Notes under the pieces: generated by a model
The model's database searches: none
Told to the model about the DNA's origin: nothing
What the model saw: the letters and a program-made list of their open reading frames with translations, nothing else
Translations under genes and position numbers: made by a program
Source of the DNA: Casuarius casuarius
Taxonomy: Eukaryota; Chordata; Aves; Casuariiformes; Casuariidae
Reading direction: 5' to 3'
Assembly (NCBI GenBank): GCA_003342895.1
Contig: PTFA01000009.1
Span: 8,762,677-8,826,676, forward strand
DNA: 64,000 nt
Part shown: piece by piece, positions 1 through 11,200 of the stretch
Layout of the letters: each line of letters starts with the position of its first letter
How positions within the stretch are numbered: position 1 is the first letter of the stretch

Positions 1-2260
1 GTCTGGCTGAGTGCGCTGTGTGCTGATAGCAGTCTCTGAGGTGTATGTGGAGAGTGGAGGAGTCTGTGTACATGGTCTCTTCTAATCTGTCAAATTAAGG
101 TTTTGGCAGATGTGGAATTTAGTTGTTGTGGATGGGACTATGTGCCTGTTTCCCTCCTGGAGAAGGCAGAAGAAGTTGAGGAAGAGTGCTGAGCTATGCG
201 TGTTTGGGGATGAAATTCAGTTTTGTGCTTGCCTCAGTACTTGCTCTGTGCTCTGAGGCCGTTCTAATGCTGCTGTGGCTGGAATAACTGCAGTGCAGTG
301 TTAGCAGTCACAGGAAAGCAGAGCTGTAGTTGCTGCTGCTCTTTGCTGTCTATGGAAGGCAGAAGGTAGGAGCATCAGTGCTATGTTGCATTTGAATTTA
401 TTTCTGCTTAAGATTATAAAAACTATTGGGTGTGCTCTGAGATGCAAATTGTAAGTGCTCTTCTTCCCAAAAATATATGTATAAATGCCATTAACCTATG
501 GCCTGTTTATTTTTCCTAACTCCCTAATTTACTGCAGTGGTTTTATAGTGCCTGTTTATTATTACAGTGTCTGAGTTTAGTAGGAGAATGTATATCTTCT
601 TTTTTGATAACAAAACTACCCTGCCATGCCAGATAGCAATGGAATCTGCTTCTTTCCTTTTATATAACTATTTTTTATTTATAGGGCTTTTTTCTTTTCT
701 GTCTAGACTTTCTCACCTGCTCCTACTAGAAGAAGAATGTACAGCTGAAAGGATAACCCTCAGTGTAGCTGTGACCCTTAATCAATATTTCCTTATTCCT
801 GTCTTGTAAAAACTTCTTTTCCTGCACAGTGCTGCCTTTTCCTTGAAGCTATATGGCTGTCTTGAATGCTTATGGCTAAAAGGCAGTCTCTGGTATATCT
901 GCAGCTCTCTGCAAAGGTGTCTGTTGGAGAGGAGGTAGGGCTGGCAGGGGAGTCCTGGAAGCTGTTCCAGGAAGTGACTCTTACTTGAACTGTGAGAACT
1001 AGGAGAAAGGCATGCAGGTCTGGGGGGTGAGCTGTCTGTCCTGATGTGCAAGTGCTCACAACTTTTCCTGAACCTACAGTCACAGGATACCATCCTGTCT
1101 TAGAATCCTCTGCCTTGGCCACGCTTCTTTGGCATGCTCCCTATTGTCATTCCCCCATCTCTTCTTCCTCGCTTCCATATTCATGATCTTTCTGTGACTT
1201 TCTACATGTGATAGCCATTTATATGCTCACTGTCAGCTTGCTTGGACACCTGCATAGTTATAATGATCACGTTGAAGTTGTAGGTGCACAGTGGGCAAAT
1301 GGGACATGCTTATGGCTGTCCTCTTTGGGTAAACCTGCTTTTCAGTGAACCTTTCAGCAAACTTAGAAAAAATGCTTGTTGTCAGTAGGTTTTTTGTTTG
1401 TTTTAATGCATTCATAAAGCAGCACTTCTATCTTAGTAGCTTTACGTTGCTGCCAAGAGGGAATTGTGGCTTTACCAATTCCACTGGTTGCTTTACGAGC
1501 TCTCCTGCTGCCTGGGTATGTGCAGCAACATAAAATGTACCCGTTCTAGTACAGATTTCTAAATCATCATGCAATAAAAACTACTGTTTACACTGCTTCT
1601 GTGCAAGTCATGCTTTTGTGTAGTTTTTTTCTCTGTATACTGACTGGTGGTTTGGGGGAAATACTAGAGGAAACTAAACTTCTAAAAGCATGTACTGTAG
1701 TTTAAAAACTGTCTGCCCTCCATTGAGGATGTTTTTTTAATAGCTTAAAGGGGATAACCTAGCCTCTTTACATCTTAATATCTCTTTAACTAGTCTTGAG
1801 TTAATTTACACTGTAATACTTCCCCTTCCCCTGCGCTGCATTTTTCAGCTGAACTGTTTTCTAGGCTACATCAGGAGCCAATGTGGCTGCCAAGGATAGA
1901 GCAGGTGCCACCTATTAACTAAGAGCAGCATCTCCCTTTGTCAGCTGTTAGTGCCTGTGGAGCTGGGAGCTCGGCTGGTGCCCGAGTGAGGGGCTGAGGA
2001 CAGGGAGCTCAGAGGTACTGTGGTGGGGTAACGGATAGGGAGTGGGGAGTCTCGCAGTTGCATTGGCAGGTGTATTTAGGTGCCTAGGGACATGGATGGC
2101 TACTTGGCTGGTCTAGGGGCTAGTGGAAACTTCAAGAGTTCCTGTCTCTGACTTTGCTGTACTTCTCTGCACCTTCAGTAAGTGACTGTCCCCATCTGTA
2201 GTACTCAAATGACTCTAGAAAAATCTAGTCCTTAGCTGCTGATGTGCATCTTCATGATGC
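1..2260. other. Noncoding stretch, somewhat GC- and TG-richer than the rest
   Basis: No supported gene. All frames are broken by stops; the two overlapping minus-strand frames between 782 and 1122 have no recognisable domain and no flanking splice sites that make an exon. The plus strand is rich in TG and CTG words, and GC rises around 1860-2160. This is a composition often seen in introns near the 5' part of a plus-strand gene, but that reading is only an inference. Confidence 0.6.
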
Positions 2261-3000
2261 CTTTCAACTGTAGTCTTTTACCTTTCCAAGCAGCATTTGA
2301 GGATCTTCTGTAGAAAGTGTGACTCTTCCCAATTAAAATTCATTCCTGTTGGATTCTTCTATTTTTTTCTTTCATTAAAGAATGAGGTGTGTGTTCAAAT
2401 TCTGGGTAATCTGATTTTAATGTTAAAACTAACAACTTTAGCAGCAGCTGGATTTCAAAACTATTTAGTTTCTCAGGTTGAAATGTGAGTTCCTTTGAGA
2501 GTGTATCTATGAGGGAGTGGTTACTTCCCTTTTCTGTGGGTAAATACTGAATTTAGGATAAGAACATGATAGTCCTATTGCATAGTGAAAATGTTGAATT
2601 CTTGCATAAAACTTGTGATGGAGTGTATGTAATGCAATCTTCCCCCATATTAGTTACAGTTTCAAAAACGTTGGCAATGTTCTTCATGAACACAAGGTAA
2701 TATGTTCCTGTTATTGTTTTTTGTTTTTGTTTTTAAACAGAACCCAAGGGTATCACAGTTGCTAATATGCCTTTCACTCAAAAAGTCATGTACACACTTT
2801 GTAAAAGGAATGGTCCCCTGCTCTTCATGTGTGTAACTTTCTCTTTAGGTTAGAAAGCATCCTTTCCAGGAGCATTTCCCTGGTACTTACATACTTTTCT
2901 CTCCTCAAAAGGCACACACAGCAGGCACCTGTTTTTGGCAATAAATGTCATCTTGTGTTTTTGAATCTGATGCTGATTCTGTATTTTTTTAATACAGTTT

Positions 3001-3019
3001 AAAAAAAAAAAAAAAAAAA
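3001..3019. repeat. A(19) homopolymer
   Basis: Nineteen consecutive A residues, directly preceded by a short T-rich segment. No retrotransposon body was recognised upstream, so it is called a simple tract and not a poly(A) tail. Confidence 0.95.
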
Positions 3020-3168
3020 CTAATCACTTTTGTCCTGGTCTTTAAACTTGCCACTTGGAAAAGAGATCTGATAAGGTTTATGTTCTTGTGTGCCTCTTAA
3101 ATTGCTGCCCTTTGCGTCTGAGCTTGCAAAATCCCAAATCGTACTAACTGGATGATTGGAATGGACAT

Positions 3169-3185
3169 GGGGGGGGGGGGGGGGG
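3169..3185. repeat. G(17) homopolymer
   Basis: Seventeen consecutive G residues followed by CGG. A run of this length can form intermolecular quadruplex structures and is prone to length error in sequencing, so the exact count should be treated with care. Confidence 0.95.
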
Positions 3186-6100
3186 CGGAATATAACTCAT
3201 ACAGATGGAGTATCTGCTCTGTGTAGCTCCTAACAGCCCAGGAGTTTTTTGTTGCTCTTACCCAAGGACCATTGCAACTATCAGTTCTGTCATGACTTAA
3301 AAACCCAGTACAAAATAATGGTATCCAAACTGCATAGACATCACTAGAAGTAGGTATCATACAGATCAGTCTCCTGTCAGATTGCTTGTTCTTGGGTCTT
3401 TTCCATCCCGTCTGCAACAGAGCGTTGTAGCAGCATGGGTGTTACCATTTTTGTTGGTCAGTGTTTTCCACATTAACGTAGCAAACGGGGGAGCCAGCCA
3501 GGGTTTAGATGAGCCTTTCCTTAGAACTGAGAGAAGAAGACAGGAGAGGGAAACTGTCTCCATGATATTTTAATATAGCAGCTTCGCATGTTATTAGCAG
3601 CATGCAACACAACCACATTTCCTGTACGGTTTTTGCTTGTGGCACTGTCTTCAAATGTGTTAGCTGTGAGAGCTCCTTCTACAGAATGCTGATTTCTGTT
3701 CCTGCCTTGAGTAATCCTGCCTGTTAAACCAAAAATTAAGCTGCCTAATCTCTTCCAAATTGTTTGCTTAAAAACTTGCATCTGTATCTCTGTTCTGAAT
3801 ACTACAGAAGTTACACTAACTTGCTCTCTAGCTATTTTATGTCTGTAGATATTAAGATACCTAAGTGGTACAATAGCTGTATACAAATTAGGGTATGTTT
3901 GGAGGGTATTATCCACAGCAGAGTGGATATTCTTTCGTTATTGTGAGTATTGTTAAAAAGTGTCAGTCTTCAACTGGCACCATTTTTGACCAGAAAACTA
4001 CAATTTGGAGGGGTTTTTTTATTCTCTAAGAATACAGTTTAAGCTTTTTTGGCTTATTTCACAAGCTTGCTTTGGGAGATGGTTATGGTTAAATGCTGTC
4101 TCCTTTTGAGAAGAAGGGAAGAAAAGGTGTGGGGGATTTTGTTTGTTTTGGTTTGGTTTTTTTCCCCTCCTCTCCCAGACATACAACTTGGGAGAAAGAG
4201 CAGTAGGAACTTAAGTGAGTGAAAACAGAAGGGACTTGAAACCCTTTCACTGCTTTCGCTCCATAGGTCCTGCACTCATGTGGCTGTTGTATAAATTAGT
4301 TGTGGTGTTAGTTATGTCCTGGGGAATCTGGTTTAAGAATGTGCTTAGTACGCTGGGTTTGTGTGTACAGTAAATGTGGACATATCATGTGCGGCTGGAT
4401 CGCTTTGCCTATAGTATAGCTGCAGCTCATGAGAAGAGAGATCACAGTGCTCACTCTCCTGGTCATTAAACTAACTGATATAAGGATATGTTCTGGGAAG
4501 ATGCTGCTTGTAAGCTGATAATTGGCAGTATGCATGTGTTTCATTGGCCTAGTGTCCTTGTTTAGCATCATACTTGAGCTAGGGTTTGTGAAGTCTATAA
4601 GGTTCTTCCTTTTTTCTATCAAGAGAAATGAATTGCTTGAAGCCCCTGAAATTTTTAGTTTTCACCTCTATACAAGAGATTGGGGATGTGCTTTTTTCAT
4701 CCCTTATGTAATTATATACATTATTATTGCACTGTCATGAGACAGGGTTAATGTAAGTTACAAGTAATAATGGAATATGAAATATGGCAACAATAAACAC
4801 AAGTGTAAAAGATAAAGATACACTTGGGAATTAACCTAGTTTAAGAACTTCGATTATAGAACACTTGCAGTTGTGCTTAGATATACTTTAGCTTTTTCTG
4901 ATCCATTAAGAAAGTATATTAAAATATTATGCATACAAGAATCACCTGGGATATAAAAATTGGAGAATTTCAGGCTTTCAGTGACAAGGATAAAACAGTA
5001 AACTTCTAACTTACATTGTGAACTTGAATAGGGTGATAGCTGTGCCTTGCAATAGTCATGGGTTGGCCCATAGGGGTGCAGTAAAAAACACCAATCCGAT
5101 TACTCTTGTCCCTGTTAAACCTTTTCCCACTGTTCCTAACAAGTCTTCTTTTTCTGCCTCATCTTTTAGATTATGTTCCAAACCATTCCGTGTCTTCAGT
5201 AAAACTCAGCATCCCTGTTGGGATCATATTTCCTATGATCTGGGACAAAAAGCGTTAATTCAAAAATATCATGGAGTGTTATGTTTTACAAACAAAGTTT
5301 TGCTAGTTGAAAACTTTAGATGATTCAAGTAGCTATCAGTGGACATTGGACCTGGTTTCTGACAGCCTCCAGTCACTAGAAGGCTGGTGGCCACCAACTT
5401 TCAGTATTTACTCTGAAAGGCAAGTTATGGGAGCACAAGCAATTGGTCCTGGCTCTGGCAAGCTTGTTTCCTTGGTGTCATCTTTGGTTGTCGTTCTCTT
5501 CTAATGTTAGTAGTAGCCAGGTCAATGACTTATAATTGTTTTGTGTTTTGTTTTTTTAAAATTTATGGCCAGTTGTGCTGACAGATGGCTAGTGACTGCG
5601 TTGTAGTACCCTCAGCTCCTGCCAAGCTCTGCTTCATGGGAGCTTGGGCATACGTGAATGCCAGTGCGTCTTGAGAGAAATGTCATCAGGAAAGGAAAAT
5701 GATCACAAATGCAAGCTAAATATATCATAATATGCAAGTATATATAGCACTCTAAAATCAAATATAACATCATTATTGAATTATGTGCAAGGGCAAATAG
5801 TCTGGGGTGACTTTATCATACAGAAATGCTTAGGATGCATTCTGTAATAGTCACTGTGTTGATGTTGACTGATAATTTTGGTTAAAAATTCCTAGATCAA
5901 GCACTTCCGGGAATCTTAGTTATATCTGAAAATCATGGAAATGTTAGGTTTAAATATAAGCACACTGTTTTAACAAGGGGACTAGAATAACTATGTAGAA
6001 AGTTTTCTCAAACTGTTGAAGATTATGATTGTTTAGTCTTACAATTTAACGTCAACCGCAATTTGGAAGAGCAGAAATTGAAATCGGTTTGTTTAAATGG

Positions 6101-8158
6101 CTTACATGTTTTACTTGGGGGCAGAATGCATCGCCATGGGGTGTGATGTTGAAACTACTTCTAAAAGTCTGAATTTTCTATATAGCATGTTCAACTTATA
6201 ATTTTCAATATAAAACTTCTATTGAAAGTGTTTTGCACAGAACTGTTAAATTAGCTGCATCACTAAAGTTTTATCTGTTTCTACTTCCACATTGGAAGAA
6301 GGAGGGGAAATGTTACTAAAAACTTCTGTTTCTGAAGAGAGATTGCTTATTGTGCTGAGATTCTCTTCCTTGGTAGCTGGATTGATACAGATAACCATGA
6401 GGCGCTATCAGAGAAGAACTAGAAAGCCTGAAATACAAATCTACCTCCATCAATATTGTTACCATTTCAAGGAAAGGGAGAACACTTCAGTTAGAAATGA
6501 GTAGTATCAATTTTGTAAGTCAAACACTGTGCTTAGTTGCTGATATGTTTGCTTAGTAAGTTATTCATTTTAGTAAATAATATTATTTGGTGGTTATTCT
6601 TTTTCACAGTTAATTTAATAAATCTGCATTAGAGCAGCCTTCTGTATTCAAGAATTGCTCCCAGTTTTTTCTGGTTTATTGATTGTGTGCTTTACAACAC
6701 AGAACTAGATGCTTTCTTTTTAGGGAATGAATAGTTCTACCGATTTCAGTATACTGCAAGTTTTTGAAGGAGAGAGATGGGGAGTGAAATGAGAACAGAG
6801 GAAAAAAATTGAACTTTAATGAGACTATTTGTGGTGTTCAGGTTTAGCATCTATTACAAATACTTTACTGGATGGGGATTTGAATCTGTAGAAACTATTA
6901 GTGGATTACTTGGACCTACAGACTGTTGAATGAATGTGAAACGTTCTTACTTTTTTTTTTTCCATAACATACTATGAGGAAAATGTGCTTTTTTGTTTTA
7001 GTCTGTGTTCTTGTGTGGTATTTGTAAAAACTTGAATTCTCAGTCTTGGCATTTCTAGAGACAGTAGCAGCATATTATGCAGCCGTAATGTCTCTTCGTT
7101 TAAGTAACGGACAGAGCTAAAACCATAAAACAGTTAAATCCCTACCAGCTACTTATATACCTCTTTTCTTATTTCCTTTGTCAAGCGCACTCTTTATAAA
7201 ATATAATAAAAATATAGTTCTTCCTCTTATAAGTAGAACAACAGTGGTTATGCTGTATGTGTTTCGTCATGCTTGAGAACCATCAAGATGGTATTTCTAT
7301 TACAAGCTATACTCAATTTTTATGCCTTTGAAGGAGTAAAAGATTGGAATGTCTCTTGGGGCAGGGGGGACTTCATATAGTTAAGAATAAGTTGAGGTTT
7401 ATGCACATCCAGTGCACTCTCATGCATGAGCAAGAGCAGAGATATTTACTGGTGCTTAGTATGATAAAATTTTGATGAATTCAGGAACATTGCAGGAATG
7501 TAGCTTTCCTAGGAATCATGATTATTAGTAAATTTTTTTTCTATAGACACTCCCAGTGTTGTGCCACAATGTCATGTTCATCCCCCTCTTGGAATAAACG
7601 GGAATATTTGGATAATAAACACAAAATAGGCCTGTGGAAATTCTGATGCCACTATTCCCTCTTGAGGTTTGACTCCTTCATATCTCTTTTTGCTTCTGAT
7701 TCTCCTACGCTTCTGTGCTCAAAATACTAGGTAGGAGAAGAGAGAACAATTTCTGCTTTTTCAGTTATGGTAGGCTCATTGTACTGCTTGTCTGCCCTTC
7801 TTGGCTGTCTTTTAGTAGAAGGTTAGGAAAGTAAGGAGTATGATGGACTGTGCTGGGAGAAAGAAATGGAGGAGCACCAGGCTCCAGTTTAGCCTTGCTA
7901 TACTTTTCTAGCAGTGCTCTAGTCTTCTGGTACTGTGATTTGGCTGGCATCAGCTGCTAAATCTTAAGATGCTTCTGTTTAATTCAAAAATCCCCATAAC
8001 ACAGATGACTTCCAGCAGAATACTGGTTCTTTGAAACAGTTCTCTTAGGAGTCTCTGAGGTAAAGCATATATAAAAATATCAGATTAAAAAAAAAAAAAA
8101 CTTCTAAAAGCACCTTCCTCAAATATATATTTTCCTGTTTTCTTTTTTTCCTTCACAG

Positions 8159-8222
8159 CTTCTAACCAGTGGAGCTTCAACTCAGCTGAGGAGAATGTTA
8201 AAGGAGCTGCTCCTTGTGTATG
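8159..8222 (+). other. Candidate internal exon, 64 bases, coding status unknown
   Basis: The left edge is a strong acceptor: a long T/C tract ending in CTTCACAG at 8151-8158. The right edge is a near-consensus donor, TATG followed by GTAAGA, from 8223. Two frames are open across the exon. Reading from base 1 gives a peptide beginning LLTSGASTQL and ending LLLVY; reading from base 3 gives one beginning SNQWSFNSAE and ending PCVW. The middle frame meets a stop at once. An ATG in GAGAATGTT lies inside, so a 5' untranslated exon carrying a start codon is a third option. I do not recognise either peptide. This is the best-formed splice pair seen in the window and suggests a plus-strand transcript, coding or noncoding. 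Length and signals are read from the sequence; exon status is inference. Confidence 0.45.
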
Positions 8223-11200
8223 GTAAGAGAAAAGCTCCCCTCTAGACTAAATATACATGTGAATAATGGCAGATTGATCTAATTTCTGTTACTGACAGTG
8301 TCAAAGATGCAAGTTGCTCCTTTTATCCTCAATAAGACATATAAAGAGTGTTATCCTTTGAGGGAGTTGCATTCAGAGAATGTTTCAGCTAAATGAGAGA
8401 CTTTGAAATTGAGCTCGTAAGGCTTAAGCTGTCAGTTCTATGTTTTCTGGTTTATTTTGTGTATTTTCTTTTTGGCTTGGTTCTTGGGGGTTTGTTCTTG
8501 TTTTGTTTTGCTTCGTTTTTTTTAGTTAAACTTGTCATTGTAATAAATATGGAGTTTTAATTTATTTAACTCTACATCTGGACCATAAACATACCACTGC
8601 TAACAGTGGTTAAAGCTTTTAAATCCATTGGTTTACAAATCAAAAAAATGAGCTGCCTCTAATCTCTTCTGTATTTTCTTTCAAAATATAAATTACATGG
8701 ACTTAAAGGAAAAAAGCATCCAAACTGTTTTCACTAAAAATGAAAATAAGCATATTACTGAACAATGGTAGATATAAAAAAGCTATAATTGATATTTTAT
8801 TTTAAACAGTTCAAAATAAATAGTGCAAGGCCAGGGAGTACGGTTGTAGTTTCTGGGGCTGTGCCTACTTGCTAGTAGCTACTACCTAGTTAGCATTTGT
8901 TTACTCCTTTGTACATTCAGAGAGTGGAAAGAATGCTGTTACCAGTGGATGTTATTTGTCAGCAACTCTATAACATAATACCGTTTAAAAATGTCTTGGA
9001 ACAAAGTAGACCCTTATTGTCAGAGGAGTAGTGTTTCTCCAGCTTTCAGGGAACAAAGCAACGTGAGGTAAGTGAAATGAGCTTGACTGTGACTGTATCT
9101 TAAACGTAGCTCAGGAGCTGATCCTGTACAAATAAGGACAGTGAGATTACTGATGTGGAGGCATTAGTCTGCTCCCCTCTAGAATTTTTCATAATAGCTC
9201 TCAAGTGAAAGATCTAATAAATTATTAATTTTGGAAACTGGTACATCCTGACCTCTTCTTTCCTAGCTACTTCAGTATTGCCCTCATACAAAGACATCTG
9301 ACTGCAATATGTTGGCTGTTAGTGCTCATCGGTGATGACTTTTCTTGCTCCGTGCTGTTCTTTTTCTCAACAATGTTAAGCCTGGAAAAGCTTTCAGTTG
9401 CTTATAAGCCAATTTAGGTTGTTTCCCTAGACTTGGAACCCTTGATCATGTTGGGTTACCCTTTAGTTTTGCCAGGATCAGACCAATGCTGGCTGGGTGT
9501 AGCGATTTCTTCATCCTGAGATGTGTACTCTAAGGTTCAGACACTAATTGCTGTCTGATTTTAAATTGCTCTTTAGAATGCTTTCTTCCATCTTGACAGC
9601 TAATTAGGATTCATGGTAGTTTGTTTTGTAAACTGAAGAAAATACTTCTCATCATAGTCTTTCTCTGCCTGGCAGACCATGTTTATTTTCTGTTCGAATG
9701 TATCCAATGATACCTTAATTTTGTCTACATCTGAGATTTGGTCTTTCTGGATAGAATAATGCCTAGCATACAACTACAGGATTTAAATAAGTGTAGCAGA
9801 AATTGGATGATTTAATTTATATGTACTGACATAAGGATTAATTAGGCCAAACTTGCAAAAACTTGCTGGTGGTCAATTCTTAACAGCAATAATATTTCTT
9901 GAAATGATATTTGGCAGGTCTAAATGCCTTGGTGGAGACTTAAACGTGCTAGGAAACAGCCAAGTGTGGGGAAAGCGGGCTGTTAAAACCAATCCTGAGT
10001 AAACAACAAAGCCTTCAGAAGGCAAATACTTCAGGTTTATGCTACCGTAGTGATGTCACTTGGTATCCGTAACAAGTTGTTTTTTTGCCTGTGCCCCAAG
10101 AAATAAATGATTAGTGCTTTAATTCACTGCACCAGATAGTCCCATAATGTGAAGCGCTGCTGATGCTTTCTCAGGTGTATGTATTGACCACTGCTAATCA
10201 TTATCATTAATTGAATGAAGGGTCCCTTCTGCTGTTGTGTGAATCCGTTGTTACTAATTCAGCCAATATGGTACTTCTGGCCAAAACTGTTAATTGACAG
10301 TTAAACTAATCTTAGAGTTAAGCCTGGACAACTGAAACATCATACCAGGGCTGTTTTGCTACCATGTGGCTTCGTTTAGTTACATGGATGAGGCTGTACA
10401 CCATTCCTAGGCCTTCTTACTGAAACTCCAGAAATGTTCATCTGGCACAGAATTACAGACCTGGCTTGTTTAATATCTAACTGGACAAGAAAATGGAGCA
10501 GCAAATAGGGATGGAGGGGTTAATACATTTCTGAAGGGCTTCTATTATATTAAATTGGATACCTCTACTGTTTTTTTCCAAACTCTCAAAAAGGCAAGTG
10601 ATATATCTCTAACATGACATTTTACATTTAGATGTAAAAGGTCATTTATCTCTTTTCTCTCAGTAAGTGAAAATTTATTCACATGTCAAATCTTTCATGT
10701 CAGGGAGAATCCAGATTGTGGACTCAAAAGCTTTTCATGTCATGTTTCTAATTAGGTTTGTGACTCATTCTCATGAATAATATATTAAGCTGCATATTAA
10801 CATCTAATCCAGCTGAATCATCAATTTACAGTAAACCTTGGCTGCAGTAACTTGAATAAAAAGTCAGAAGCTGCAGCATTTTTCCCAACAGCTGTTGAAG
10901 CTTCTGTAGTGTCTCTGGGTACTGAAGTTGCCAAGCAAGTGATTGGGTTTGTGGTGCAGTATTTGGGGGGTGAATGAATTTGATTAAAATCATAACAGTA
11001 GATTTCTAAAAAGGACTTTGGAGTCAAGACCAAAAGATTTTCCCTTAGTCTGGATGAAAATTAATTTCCTTTATGATCTGTGGTGGAGACAGCAGCTGTC
11101 AAGGTTCTGACTCATGTGCTGTAGTGTGGTTAGAATAGGTTGCATCTTTGTTTGCAAGAAACTGGTTTGTTTTATACCTGTGATTGCTGCAACAAAAAGG

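Larger units (their letters stand above)
2261..8158. other. AT-rich noncoding stretch
   Basis: No supported gene. It contains an A run at 3001-3019, a G run at 3169-3185, and long TA- and T-rich stretches. Several frames of 60-130 codons on both strands between 3097 and 3946 overlap one another and match no family I recognise. The last 60 bases are a pyrimidine-rich tract that belongs to the acceptor of the exon candidate starting at 8159. Confidence 0.6.

Noticed and set aside
793..1122. Minus-strand frame of about 109 codons overlapping another minus frame
   Set aside because: No domain, low-complexity Ser/Thr/Pro stretches, and a second frame equally open on the same strand; no splice sites in suitable positions.
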